Assembly (NCBI GenBank): GCA_015680685.1
Contig: MNCI01009650.1
Coordinates: forward strand, 177,514-241,513
Source of the DNA: Gnetum montanum
Taxonomy: Eukaryota > Streptophyta > Gnetopsida > Gnetales > Gnetaceae
Reading direction: 5' to 3'
DNA: 64,000 bases
Part shown: one piece after another, positions 1 to 10,191 of the stretch
Position numbering within the stretch: position 1 is the stretch's first letter
Layout: every line of letters begins with the position of its first letter
Translations under genes and position numbers: made by a program
Notes under the pieces: model-generated
What the model saw: only the letters and a program-made list of their open reading frames with translations
What the model was told of the DNA's origin: nothing
Database searches by the model: none

Positions 1-473
1 TTCCATGTGCAGGCATCGTAGAAGGCTAGTAAATGTTGATGCGGATCTAAGTCATAGCCTCCTGAAAATTTTGGAAAGTTTTTTAAATCGAGCCTAGGTA
101 GATGGCTCTCTTTACGATGCCTACGTGAGATTTGAACGACCTCTTGTATTTGCATTAAGCTTGTAGAGTGGCCAGTGGGGGTTCATTATCATCTTGTAAG
201 TTAGGCTTTCGTGTGTTGTGATGACGTTGTTTTTGTTCATGCTTATAGGAAACTTCCGCTTCAGGTTGTATACTCCAATCTTCATCATCATATAGTTTGT
301 TGGTTCTCCAATGAACTTCCTCACTAAGTGTGGCTTTATTATCATCTTGTAGGAGAGGCATTGTTGTGTGTGAATTTATGTGACTTTTTATAATTACATC
401 TTTTTAAGAGATATATCATTAAGTTCTTTACAACAACCTTGTATGATATAACTAATCTAGATAACTAGCACCA
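1..473 (-). mobile_element. Ath-1 internal region, leader and possible gag start
   Basis: Internal sequence lying downstream (minus strand) of the Ath-1 LTR and PBS, cut by the window edge. A short minus-strand frame at 155-361 is Asp/Glu/His-rich and could be the beginning of the gag polyprotein, but no Gag, zinc-knuckle or protease motif is reached. Identity rests only on the adjacent PBS and LTR. Confidence 0.45.
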
Positions 474-491
474 TCCTCGGAAATGGTGCCA
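474..491 (-). other. Degenerate primer-binding site of Ath-1 (tRNA-Asp type)
   Basis: The minus strand reads TGGCACCATTTCCGAGGA, one base away from the LTR end. It is the counterpart of TGGCACCGTTGCCGGGGA in Ath-3 with three changes. The intact form complements the 3' end of plant tRNA-Asp, the primer known for Athila-type elements. Confidence 0.75.
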
Positions 492-830
492 ATGATGAGT
501 GGCGAGGTACCCCTACACTCAACCATACGAAATGAGCGTCGCACACGCGATCCGGTCGAACTCCGTAGATGGACTAGTTGTGGCATCTAGATAGTTAGCC
601 TTAGGTTGCAGTTCGCTGTCTTCCAACCTAGACTAGTATTGCATATGTCACATATGGTTTAGTCTAGATGAGGTGTATGATATGTTTCCTAATCTATGCT
701 ACTCCTGGAGGAAGTGGAAAATAATATTAACTAATCTAAGCTAAGAGGAAAAGGGTAAGAAAATCTAATCTAGCCTAAGTGCGACAAGCAACCGATTCCT
801 TGATCAACAGTACACATCTTGGAGCGACTA

Positions 831-957
831 CCACTGGGACTACCAAGCATAGATCCTAGGTATGCCACTGGGATTACCAAGCACATATCCCAAATACGCC
901 ACTGGGTTACCAAGCGTAGATCCTAGCTACACCATTGGGCTACCAAGCAATCACACC
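831..957. repeat. Short tandem repeat inside Ath-1 LTR
   Basis: About four diverged copies of a 35-40 bp unit with the core CCACTGGGATTACCAAGCA, each followed by a variant of AGATCCTAG. The solo LTR at 5221-6263 has about two copies near 5730-5780. Copy number therefore varies among LTRs of the family. Confidence 0.8.
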
Positions 958-1268
958 TAAATGCTCGTAATCAAGTCATACTCGTTCTGCTTCTAGGAGT
1001 TTAAGGGTGAGAGAGAGAAAATAGTAAATAACATTCAATAAACAAACAAATAAATAAACAACAAAGTGAATGCTGAAATGATGAAGTAATCTCAATCTTT
1101 ATTGCCGGTCATGTGTGTGTCCAAGTACGGCACACTCGAATAAAGACACCATACAATTACATTCACCACACTGCGAGCAGACATGGGAAAAAATCTAACT
1201 CTGGAGGGATCAAACTGCCAGAGCTTTGCTACTCTAAAACTAGGATCCTAAATAAGGGAGAGCCGCAT

Positions 1269-1390
1269 CTTATTTATAGATATGGCGACAGACTGCAATA
1301 TCACGTATGCGATATCATAGGGAAGATGCGATATCGCGTACACGATATCACGAGGGATGCGATATCACGGCGGACGCGATATCGCGGCCT
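1269..1390 (-). promoter_or_regulatory. LTR promoter: TATA box preceded by GATATC palindrome cluster
   Basis: On the minus strand a TATA element, CTATAAATAAG (1269-1279), follows at least five GATATC cores within about 90 bp, most in the context GCGATATCRC. The same order of palindromes then TATA box is kept at 6137-6255 and 58318-58417. Promoter function is inferred from position in U3; no transcript evidence is available. Confidence 0.6.
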
Positions 1391-1410
1391 ATGCGAATTG
1401 CGTCTCATCA

Positions 1411-1870
1411 GTTTCATAGTAGATTTAGGAAGGTCATAAAACAAATTCATGTGATCATGTGATCATGAAACATATTCTTATAGAACTCCTTTGAAATCAT
1501 TTCTATATAAGATCCCATTTTTTACTAGGAACTAATTTATCTTTTTTAAAAAAGCTCTTATTTGGCTCATAGTCAAATTATTTGGGACTTTTCTTAAAGC
1601 AAAGAACTCTAAAATCTCATCATACTAATTTTTACTATGGAAAATTAACCCACAAATTATAGATTCTTTGGCCATCAATTCAGCTAATACCATTCCTTTT
1701 ACTATTTTTCATATTTCTAATGAAAATCTAAATCATTGAAGCTTAAAAATCCAATTTTCTCTTCTCAATCCAATTTCATTTTGAGCTAAAATTTTCTTAA
1801 CAGTAGGCTTCACTATATGACATGTACAATATTATTTTAAAAATAATAATTCAAATGAATTAATGATAGT
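1411..1870. other. Unassigned intervening sequence
   Basis: AT-rich sequence between the Ath-1 LTR and the Tat-A 3' LTR. It contains a direct repeat of ATGTGATC near 1450 but no frame, LTR end or domain that I recognise. It is presumably the sequence into which Ath-1 or Tat-A inserted. Confidence 0.4.
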
Positions 1871-3390
1871 TATAACACTTGAAAATTTTGATTGTTGGAA
1901 AACCAAAAATTCTAGGTAAAATAGCCTAATTTTGGATCCCAAGGACCTCTGAGAAAGAGAATCCAAGGTACCTTGGATGGTCTTGTTGATCACCTAGTGA
2001 CTTACGGAGTGTTAACAAGGGTAAATAAATTTTAAAAACAATGTAGATATGATCTAAAAAAATGCATAAAATAAAAATCATAATAAATTTGCACAACAAA
2101 TGAATTTCAGGATTTATTATAATAATAAAATATTAAAAATAAAGAGTCCAAATTGTATGCCTAGATACATAGGGAGATACTTAGATGAAGCTTGAAGCCT
2201 ATTGAAGCTAGCAGGTTGTGATTTGCAATTAGCCTCATGATCCGGGTTCTTTTCAACTTTAACCACCAAAACTCCTTGGGGGTTTTTGCTCAAATCTATA
2301 GTTTTGATGAATAGGGGGTGAGGTAATTGCAACCTTGGTTGCAAAGGAGGTAAGGTTTTGGCAACATAAATTTCAAAGGCGGTAAGGTTTTCACATTGTT
2401 AATGCAAAAGAGAATAATATTTTTACAACATTAATTGCAAAGGGGGTAAGGCTTTTGCAACATTACTTACAAAGGGGATATGTTTTTTGCAATGTTGGTG
2501 TCAATGGGGGTAAGGTTTGTGCAGTGTTAATTGCAAAGGGATAAGGTTTTTGCAACATTGGTTGCCAAAGGGGTAAGGTTATGCAATGGTGGTTGCCAAA
2601 GGTGGTAAGGTATGTGTTTGGATTGTTGGTATTGGGCAATGCATCGAGAGTCTCCAATGCTCATCCAATTGACAATTTTTCAAAAATTCTTGTAAATGCC
2701 AATGGTTACAAGTGCTCAAGATTGCAAAATATTTTCCAATCCCTATAACCAATTCAATGTGTTCAAAATATTTATTTATAGGTCATATGGATGGTATTTT
2801 TTTATTGCAAATTTCTACCATGATTGTTGAAATATTGATAAAATTTGTAGGTGTGGCAAGCCACAATCTCAAGTGTAGTTATCCATTTATGATAAGTTTT
2901 GATACCTCCAAGATAGCAAAATCATGCTAGATACCATAAATAGTAAATGAACTTTTCTAACTATGTTGGCTTCACCTATCCATGCTGGTGTCATGGGATC
3001 CATGCTAAAATGTTGGAGCAATGCTAGCTTTGTGAAGAAGCCAAAGCCCCAATCACTCCAACATTGGCTTTGTGCATCAATGTTGAAGGTTATGAAAGCT
3101 ATGATGGCAACTGCTGGAAAAATGAAAACCCAAATCCCCCAACACTGGGTGCAAGTGGTTTAGTGTAGTTGAGGCTATAACCTCATGAAAACTCAAGAAA
3201 ATGCCAAATTTGGTAGTTCCCAAGGCATTTTCAGCCTTTCCAACCCTAAATATAGACATGGTATGACTTTTTCCACTTGGGAAATAAGGCTACAACAACT
3301 TATGAGGCATTGAAAATCTAGCCTCAAGTGTAGGGGTGAAGGTTATAAGGTGAAAAAGGTTGCAACATGTATTTTCTTAGTGGTGTTTCA
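1871..3390 (-). mobile_element. Tat-A 3' LTR
   Basis: On the minus strand it starts TGAAACACC at 3390 and ends near 1871 in a mutated TGTAAC-type terminus. It matches 10192-11796 along most of its length, including the block after the terminus, the 38-bp repeat array and a TATA box at 2773-2780 (TATAAATA on the minus strand). It is directly preceded, in element sense, by the polypurine tract, which identifies it as the 3' LTR. Confidence 0.85.
2335..2625. repeat. ~35-40 bp tandem array in Tat-A 3' LTR
   Basis: About eight diverged copies of a unit built on GGGGGTAAGGTTTTTGCAAC with a variable spacer. The matching array in the other LTR is at 10600-10875. The repeats predate the last transposition of the element, since both LTRs have them. 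Confidence 0.8.
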
Positions 3391-3456
3391 TTGGCCTCTC
3401 TCTGTCGATTTTTGGAGGATTGATACAAGAGAGATTGACAAAGAATACAAAACACC
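3382..3456 (-). other. PPT and 3' LTR-edge hairpin of Tat-A
   Basis: A 75-nt imperfect inverted repeat. The outer arms are GGTGTTTC and AAAACACC; the inner arms are CTCTGTCGATT and AGATTGACAAAG. On the minus strand the purine tract ACAGAGAGAGGCC (3393-3405) sits just before the LTR start TGAAACACC and would prime plus-strand DNA synthesis. The same structure recurs in Tat-B, -C, -D and -E. Confidence 0.7.
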
Positions 3457-5099
3457 ACTATGGGTCCATTATCAATGTTTCTTCTCCATGCTTGATTCTA
3501 TAGTATTGAACCATTCTGAAGAGTGCTTGTGATGATGAGATAGGATTATGGTGAGGTGATAGAGGTTCAAGGATACTTTTGGTCATGGAGAAATGATCAC
3601 AAGGTTAATAATTAGTTCCACATGTTGACATCATGATTATGGTTATGATTATGACATTCTAGCTAATCGATGAAGTCACACTTTGTGCTTCAAAGTGTTG
3701 GTCACTCAATAATTTTTTTGAGGAACCAACACCTCACTCCAAAGTTTCTTTAATAATTATTCTCCTCCCTTTTATTGTTTGGGGCCATTGGTTTGTCTTT
3801 TGGTCTTCATCAACCTTTTGACTTCTTGGAAATTTTCTTCCCCTCCCCTTTCTTTTTATTTTTTTTGTAGGATAAAACCTTCATTGGTTTCATTTCCAAG
3901 GCTAGATTTGATTTGGTTTTTCCATTGGATGAGATGTGTTACATCTAGTAGACTTGATGGTAGATCACGATGAAGGAAATGTCACATGGCCATAATGCAT
4001 GAGTGTCAAACATTCCTAATCATAATTTTTCAAGGTAAGGAAGGTTATAATTAGGCTATGGGGCTACACTCAAGGAGTGGTAACAATGATGATCTAAAGA
4101 AATAACTCTTGGTATATTAGGACAAGCTAATCAAATCTTCTACATCAAGGTCACATGGTAACTTACTATCATGACAAGTTGCATCTTTGCAATGACATCC
4201 CAAGCTTCATCCTAGAAGCAAAACACCAAGAGGATAAGAAAAAAAGAAGTAAAAAAAACATGTTGTTACAAGATAATGCATAGGGCCACATGAGACAACT
4301 AGTAGACCAAGTTATAATAGGTCACCATTGTTACAACATAAAGAGAGATTCATGTAATGCACATCAGATTCACAAATCTTTGTAATTCATTCTTTGTGCC
4401 AAACAAGAAGAGATAGAGAGAGCATGCAAACTCTCTTGTTGTAGACCATCAAAGTCATCAACATCAGTCATTTGTTGCAACCTATCAACAATGATAAACA
4501 ATATTACAAGCAAACATGTAAGCGTTAGATGTAATCAGGGCTATGTGATGGCTTTAATGTTGCATTGCAAGGATCTAATGATGTATTGAGCAAGATTAAA
4601 TTTTTTTGAGGAACTTGGTTTCATGCATTTTCTTCTCACCATTATGGTTTAGATGAGAATTTTAATCAAGGGAACCCTCTATGATGTTTTTTTTTTCAAG
4701 GTCAATGGTCATTAGGCTACTTCAAGGTGTTATGGCTAGATAGTAGAATTGTTTTAGGCTTAAGATTTAGGTACATAAGGTCAAATTGGTCTAAAAACAT
4801 TACAAGAGGGACCCATTAAGGCTAGTCAAATTTTCTTACTCATCCTCTTAGCTCAATTCTTCATGTAAACATAAGCACATCAAGTGGCACATGTGTGATA
4901 TAATGGTTAGACAATGTAAAAAAAAATGTAAAATACTCTAATGATAATGCATAGATGAGTTAAAACACATTACATTAATGGTTCAACAATGTCTAAGCAT
5001 TGTTAACAAAAGGTATAAGAGGTAGGTTATGTTAAATAAGGCAAAATAAAGGCTACATGATGTAAACATCGATTTTTTTTGTTTATGAACTATTTTCTA
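3457..5099. other. Tat-A 3' non-coding region
   Basis: AT-rich sequence between the PPT and the diverged tandem array. I see no conserved motif or long frame on either strand. Position places it in the long 3' untranslated part typical of Tat-type elements. Confidence 0.5.
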
Positions 5100-5220
5100 G
5101 TTTTTATGGAGGAGCCAAACTAGGAGTATGATAGCTAGCATAGTCCCAGGTCTCCTTAGCATGGATCCAAGTTTAAAGTAGGGTTTAGCTTGTTTTTACT
5201 TATTTTTTTGGGATTTTAGG

Positions 5221-6263
5221 TGATGAGTGGCAAGGTACCCCTACACTCAACCATACGAAATGAGTGTAGCACGTGCGATCCAGTCAAACTCCACAGACTA
5301 AGTGCCTACACGCCCCATGGAACACTTGGGGTTAATCATTCATTGTCTTCCTAGACTTACTTGTAGTTGTCACAGTGTATGGTTAAGTAAGTTTGAGGTA
5401 TATGATTTTTATATCTTTTTATGTTTTTCTCCTATGCTATCAAGGTGAAGGGTTGAAGAAACTAACTAAATCTAACTAATGACTACGCCTAAATTACCTA
5501 GTATCAGCATCTGTTCCCACTTACCGTGCATACCTTGAACCAATGCAACCGCGGATACTAAACGCTAATCATCACTAGGACCATCACGCGTAACACACAT
5601 GCTCGAAGTGGTTGTACTGAGGCACTTAACTAGGAGGAAAGTGTTGAGAAAGCTAATCTAGCCTAAGTGCGATGAGCAGCCGATTCCTTGACTAACCGTA
5701 CACATCCTTGTGCACGACTACCACTGGGATTACCAAGCACAGATCCTAGATATGTCACTGGGTTACCAAGTAGTCACACTAGATGCTCATAATCACGTCG
5801 TACTCATACTGCATTGCAATGAGCAGCCGATTCCTTGACTAACCGTACACATCCTTAGATGCTCGTAATCAAGTCATACTCATTCCACATTACTAAGAGA
5901 AAGCAATAAATAACAATAAATAAAATCCTATTCCATGCACTACAAGGTTTATCCAGGAAGTTCATCTTTATTTTCGTACACAACTTGTGTTCAAGTACAA
6001 TGTTGCTCGAATAAAGATCCGTTCACTTTAGGACTCCTACTGCGGGCACATGGAAAATATTCTATCTTTGGAGTGATCAAACTGCCATAGTTTCCCTACT
6101 TCTAGCCCAGGATGAGGATACAAGGGAGATCCGCCTCTTATTTATAGACTTGGTGGCAGACCGTGATATCACGTACGTGATATCGCAGGGGACAACGTGA
6201 TATCACGTACATGATATCGCATGGGATGCGATATTGCGGCCATCGCGATATCGTGTCTCATCA
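5221..6263 (-). mobile_element. Ath-2 solo LTR (1043 bp) with target-site duplication
   Basis: A complete LTR with the termini TGATGAG and CTCATCA, flanked by the perfect 5-bp duplication TTAGG (5216-5220 and 6264-6268). No internal region adjoins it, so it is the product of recombination between the two LTRs of a full element. It is the longest of the three copies. Part of the difference is an internal duplication at about 5665-5700 and 5820-5855 of a stretch containing CCGATTCCTTGACTAACCG. Minus orientation is inferred from the palindrome cluster and TATA box at the high-coordinate end. Confidence 0.93.
6137..6255 (-). promoter_or_regulatory. TATA box and GATATC cluster of the solo LTR
   Basis: The minus-strand TATA element CTATAAATAAG (6137-6147) follows five GATATC cores and one GATATT variant at 6168-6255. 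The arrangement is that of the other two LTRs of the family. Confidence 0.55.
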
Positions 6264-7180
6264 TTAGGGTTATTGGAGACTCTAGGAAGGTGTGAAGGTT
6301 AAAATATGCTATTTTGAATGTCATTTTTGGAATTTGGTAGTTAAAATTCATCCAACCACATTAGGACCACATTGGTCAAGATGGTTGGGATATCCCCTAG
6401 CATGGTTCCAAGTTCAAGATAAGGTTCTGACTAATTTTACCTGGTTATTTGCAATTTTAGAATGATTGGAGACTCTGAGGAGGTGTAAAGGTCAAAAAAT
6501 GAAACTTTGAAGGCTATTTATGGCATCTAATGGCCAAACGCCTATAAACCAAACTAGGTCTATTTTGGCTAGCATGGTTGGGATGCTGTCTAGTGTGGTT
6601 CACCCAAGATGAATGATTTTTGACAATTTTTGTTGGGTTTTGGAAGGTTCCAGAGGTGCCAGAGGCTTTAGCTAGGGTTTAGGGCTTGAAGTGATAATTC
6701 TAGAGTTAGTCAAATGTTTGGTTGATGTTTGAAAATTGAATCCCCCTTAGAACTATGCTAGCCAATGTATTTGTAAAGAAATCTTAATTTTTGGGCAATT
6801 TAGAAGGCCAATCAACTAAGTTTTGCATCCCTATGGCTATAGTCCAGGCTTTAAATTGATGATCTCAAAGGTTATGCAATCTTTTTTTTGGTATGTTTTC
6901 TTAGAGCTACACTAGTTATCATAGTTCTAGCATAGTTGTGAAGAAATATTGATTTATGGGCAATCTAGAAGTCCAATTGACTAGGTTTTTGGTCCGACTA
7001 GGTTATTGGTGCCTATGGCTATGGTCTAGGCTTAAAATTGTTAATCTTGAAGGTCATTGGAACCTTTTTTTGCCACATATTCATAGAGATATGCTAGTCA
7101 GTATAGTTCCAGCACATTTTTTCTCAAAAATTTCTTATTTTAGTATGAGTTTTTATCATTTTTAGCACTTATGACCTTCC

Positions 7181-7562
7181 AGTGTCAATGTCTAGATTTC
7201 TAGTTTGTAGAGGGCTATATTGGCTTCAATGGTTCAGGGATGGATGGCTAGGAGATGTTTCTTGATCATTGTTGATGGATAGTGGTCATATTCATAAATT
7301 TAAAGACTATGTATTGTCTAATAGTTATTACACTATATAATTGTGGCTATGTCAAATGCTCCTTAACAAGAGATGGGATAAGACCTATATAATGAACTTG
7401 TTGTTTGAACTTTGATATATCAAAAACTCCATTTTTCACATTTCTATGCTCATTGTCTCTTTTGTTTAGCATGTCAAGTCATAGGAACTTTTTTTGATCA
7501 CCCCATGTCATAGAGTTGATATTGGTAGCATCGTCATTGTCCTTGTTGTTGATGGCCCCTAT
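7181..7562. other. Sequence just downstream of Tat-A protease
   Basis: This stretch follows the protease relic in element sense. In an autonomous Tat element the RT frame would begin about here. None of the expected RT landmarks (FAWSY, FMDGYSGYNQ, YVDD) is visible on either strand. Confidence 0.4.
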
Positions 7563-7960
7563 TTAAGTATTGGGAGTTTCCTCTGGAAAGTCCACCTCTA
7601 AATCTCGGTCGATGTGGACATAGTTAACCAAAGATAGCAACACAATGTCTCCATGAATGACAATTTTCCCTCCCTCATAGGGAAAGTGAATTTCTTGATG
7701 TATAGGAGATGAGATTGCACGAAGTTTAGCTAACCATGGTCTTCCTAAGATCATGTTGAAGCTAGGTGTCTCTTCAACCACTAGGAAGTTGGTAGATATA
7801 GGGAATTGCTTACCTATTATGAAATCCAAGGAGATAGAACCTTGAATTGCTACTCATGACCCATTAAATTATGTGAGGGTTGAGGTGTTGGTTTCTTGGA
7901 TATTCTCAGTTAGGCCTAGTTTGTCAATAATGGAAAATGGAACCACATTAGATCCTCAAG
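7563..7960 (-). pseudogene. Tat-A aspartic protease, C-terminal part
   Basis: The minus frame 7829-7563 aligns by eye with the second half of the Tat-D protease. Shared landmarks are QFPI.TNF.VVEE, ILGRPWLA, SSPIHQEIH.PYEGG and VIHGD. The upstream part up to about 7960 keeps LGL and SFNG-like positions but has stops (a TAA inside the SFNG segment and a TGA just after), and the catalytic Asp segment is not recognisable. In an active element this enzyme would cut the Gag-Pol polyprotein. The ILGRPWL motif is more canonical here than in Tat-D, which reads ILVRSWL. Confidence 0.75.
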
Positions 7961-8039
7961 GAAAGAGATGGAACCTGTAGAGAAGGTTTGGGTACCAATC
8001 TATAGCCTTACCCTTGAGGGACATAGGAAAAATCCTCAA

Positions 8040-9150
8040 TAGCATATGTGGCCAAGCTTACAAAAAGAGGCACTCAAATCGAAAGGTAACCAGGTGTGTG
8101 TTGGGATACCCTTCATCATTATATTTGATAAAGTTTGATATGGTCATGTGTATAGGTAAGGTTATTTAAGGAATAATAGAGATTATATGATGATATTGAT
8201 AAAAGTCTATAACTTTGACCATTTGAGTTGTATCGACCTTGAGTTTCTAAAGCTCTTTGGTAAGGTCTTAGATCATTTGAAAGGCTTGATCCAAGCCTTA
8301 GGCCATTCCTATAGGCTACAATATTTGTGTTTCTAGTTAAGTAGGAAGTTGTAAGGCTTGGGGTCATACAATTGATGTTATCATAGAGGTAAGAGGTTGT
8401 GTGACCACTATTGCAAGTGAATTAAATAAGAAGAAAAAGGTTTGAGTTGAAACTTGTTGTATGAAGGGAGCAAAGGGACTATGATAGGCTTGTGTTGCTT
8501 GGGGTTCACATAAGGGTCCTACTAGCATGAAAAAGGGAGATGGTAAGGTAGACATCACTAGTGTTATGTACATGATATGAGGTTGTATGGAAAAGGACAT
8601 GGATGAGAATAAGAAGATAGACTAAGGCATGGGTTGTTCTTGGTTTGTAGTAATGATGGGTGTACACATAAGCATAGTAGAGTGGATAGGAGGGGAATTA
8701 GATTGAGGGACTTGTCCCATTGATGAGGAAAGAGACATGGAGCTAGGGGTAGTTGTTTTGGAAGCCAATCATTGAAAAAGATTCTTGATGAAGATGTCCA
8801 ACTTTGGTTTAGCCTCAAACTCATCTTACTCTTCTTGGAGATCCTCCGAGCTAATTTCCTTACTAAACTCATCAACCTCTATGAGGTGTATGAGCACTTA
8901 TGTATAAAATTCAGTGAGGGATATTTGGTCATAAGATGGTATGTATTCTTTCCCATCTCAATGTATAATTTCAAATTAATTCTTGGCATCAAATTTAGAG
9001 TCTAGCATCAAGAGATGGAATTTTATCTTAGAACTCCTCATTATTGATCATAAAATTTGGATTTTTACCCCTTTGTTTGAGTGATTATCTTTGTTCTATG
9101 ACCATGGGGTCTTTCGAATCATAGACATGAACTGCATCTTGGCTAAAGAC
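8040..9150 (-). pseudogene. Tat-A gag relic
   Basis: Heavily decayed minus-strand Gag. The recognisable part is the N-terminal region at about 8770-9010, where EIIH, EYIPSYDQISLTEFY and a following acidic stretch match the Tat-D Gag N-terminus (ELIHRG and SYDIIPLTEHYHELL). The central capsid-like domain is not confidently readable in any frame and several frameshifts are present. Gag would form the particle shell. The call rests on homology to Tat-D and on position between PBS and protease. Confidence 0.55.
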
Positions 9151-10169
9151 CATGTATGTAAGGTCTGGTGATAAAATTATTCATATGTGAAAAGGAATTA
9201 ATTAGTACCAACAATACCAAGATGGGCTAGCAAAAACTAAGTTTGGCTTTGCAAAAATAAGTTGGGCTTTAAACTACTAAGCTAGGCTTTAAAAAGTCCA
9301 AAAATTATTGTGAAAATTTAAATATGAAAAAGATGGTTATTGGTAATATGTTGGGTTTTTGAAAGATACACTAGTATTTTTTCAAAAATATGCAAGTGAT
9401 AAAAGGAGTAAGCTTTTAGTTTAATTTTCTTAAGAGATATTGGTGTATTTTTCCTTAATTTAAACTATGATAGATTTTGTTGTGCAATTAAGAAAAAATT
9501 ATTATTTTTCAAAAGATACATTGGGTATATTAAAAAGCAAGGCTAAGGTTTGTGGAAATGAGTAAGTTTAATTAAACCAAAATTCCAAAAAGTGGAATTT
9601 CCCAAGGTGCAAAGGGGTTTTGGTTGAAAACTAGTTGCAATTGCAATCATAGGTGTAGTGTAGGTTGTAGGGGTAGTGTTGGAAAAACCAAATACACTAG
9701 CCTTGCTAGCAAGGGCTACACTTAGGAAGGGGGAGGGGGAGGAGAGGAAGAGGAAGATGAGGGGTAAGCAATCAATTACCTTTTACTAAAAAAGCAACAT
9801 TGAGGTTAACCCCCTTCTAAAGAGGTGCACAGGTTTTAACAAGGTATGTGTAGAATGTTTAATTTTTTCAATGCTCCATTGGGCTTTTGAGGAGAAACAA
9901 AACTATCCTTGGCCATAAACTTTCATAGTAGGGGGTTTGGATTTTTGGAGCAAAACCACACTAGCTTTGAAAAATCTAGCAAGAGTTGTGAAAAGTTTGT
10001 TAGCACCCAAATCACTTACAACTACAATGCTTGGTTTTAGTGATAGGAAAATGGGTAGCCGTGTTGGTTTTCTTGGTAGAAATTCTTAAAATGACTTTAA
10101 ATGTTTTGTGTTGTAGGAAAATTGGTTTTAGAGGGAAAATAAAATTTTGGCAACTAGCTTGGGTGGAGG
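9151..10169. other. Tat-A 5' leader
   Basis: Sequence between PBS and gag with no frame of note. A purine-rich stretch of repeated GGGGAGG/GAGGAAG words lies near 9730-9765 on the plus strand. It is the untranslated leader by position. Confidence 0.45.
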
Positions 10170-10186
10170 CCTTCCTTCTAGCACTA
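10170..10186 (-). other. Putative PBS of Tat-A
   Basis: The minus strand reads TAGTGCTAGAAGGAAGG, starting five bases from the LTR edge at 10192. It differs by two bases from the site shared by Tat-C and Tat-D (TGGTGCTAGAAGGAGGG). I could not match the motif to the 3' end of a plant tRNA from memory. Confidence 0.65.
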
Positions 10187-10191
10187 GAAAC

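Larger units (their letters stand above)
493..1410 (-). mobile_element. Ath-1 5' LTR (918 bp, Athila-like family)
   Basis: This LTR is bounded by the perfect terminal inverted repeat TGATGAG/CTCATCA (493-499 and 1404-1410) and adjoins the PBS on its low-coordinate side. That makes it the 5' LTR of a minus-strand element. Two other copies of the LTR occur at 5221-6263 and 58308-59120. On the minus strand the first ~140 bp hold a cluster of GATATC palindromes followed by a TATA box. The duplicated target site cannot be tested because the other end of the element is outside the window. Confidence 0.88.
5100..7180. repeat. Old diverged tandem array of ~165-200 bp units
   Basis: Recurring phrases show a degenerate tandem array. 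One subset shares GGTTGGGAT, TGGTTCCAAGTT and TTGGAGACTCT (around 5131-5220 joined to 6264, 6383-6480 and 6572-6650). Another shares GGGCAATTTAGAAG and CCTATGGCTATGGTC (about 6770-6900 and 6936-7070). The Ath-2 solo LTR interrupts one unit at 5221, so the array is older than that insertion. It lies in the 3' non-coding region of Tat-A. Confidence 0.65.

Noticed and set aside
829-957. CRISPR-like array
   Set aside because: Repeat and spacer lengths are irregular, the units are diverged, and the array lies inside an LTR of a plant retrotransposon.
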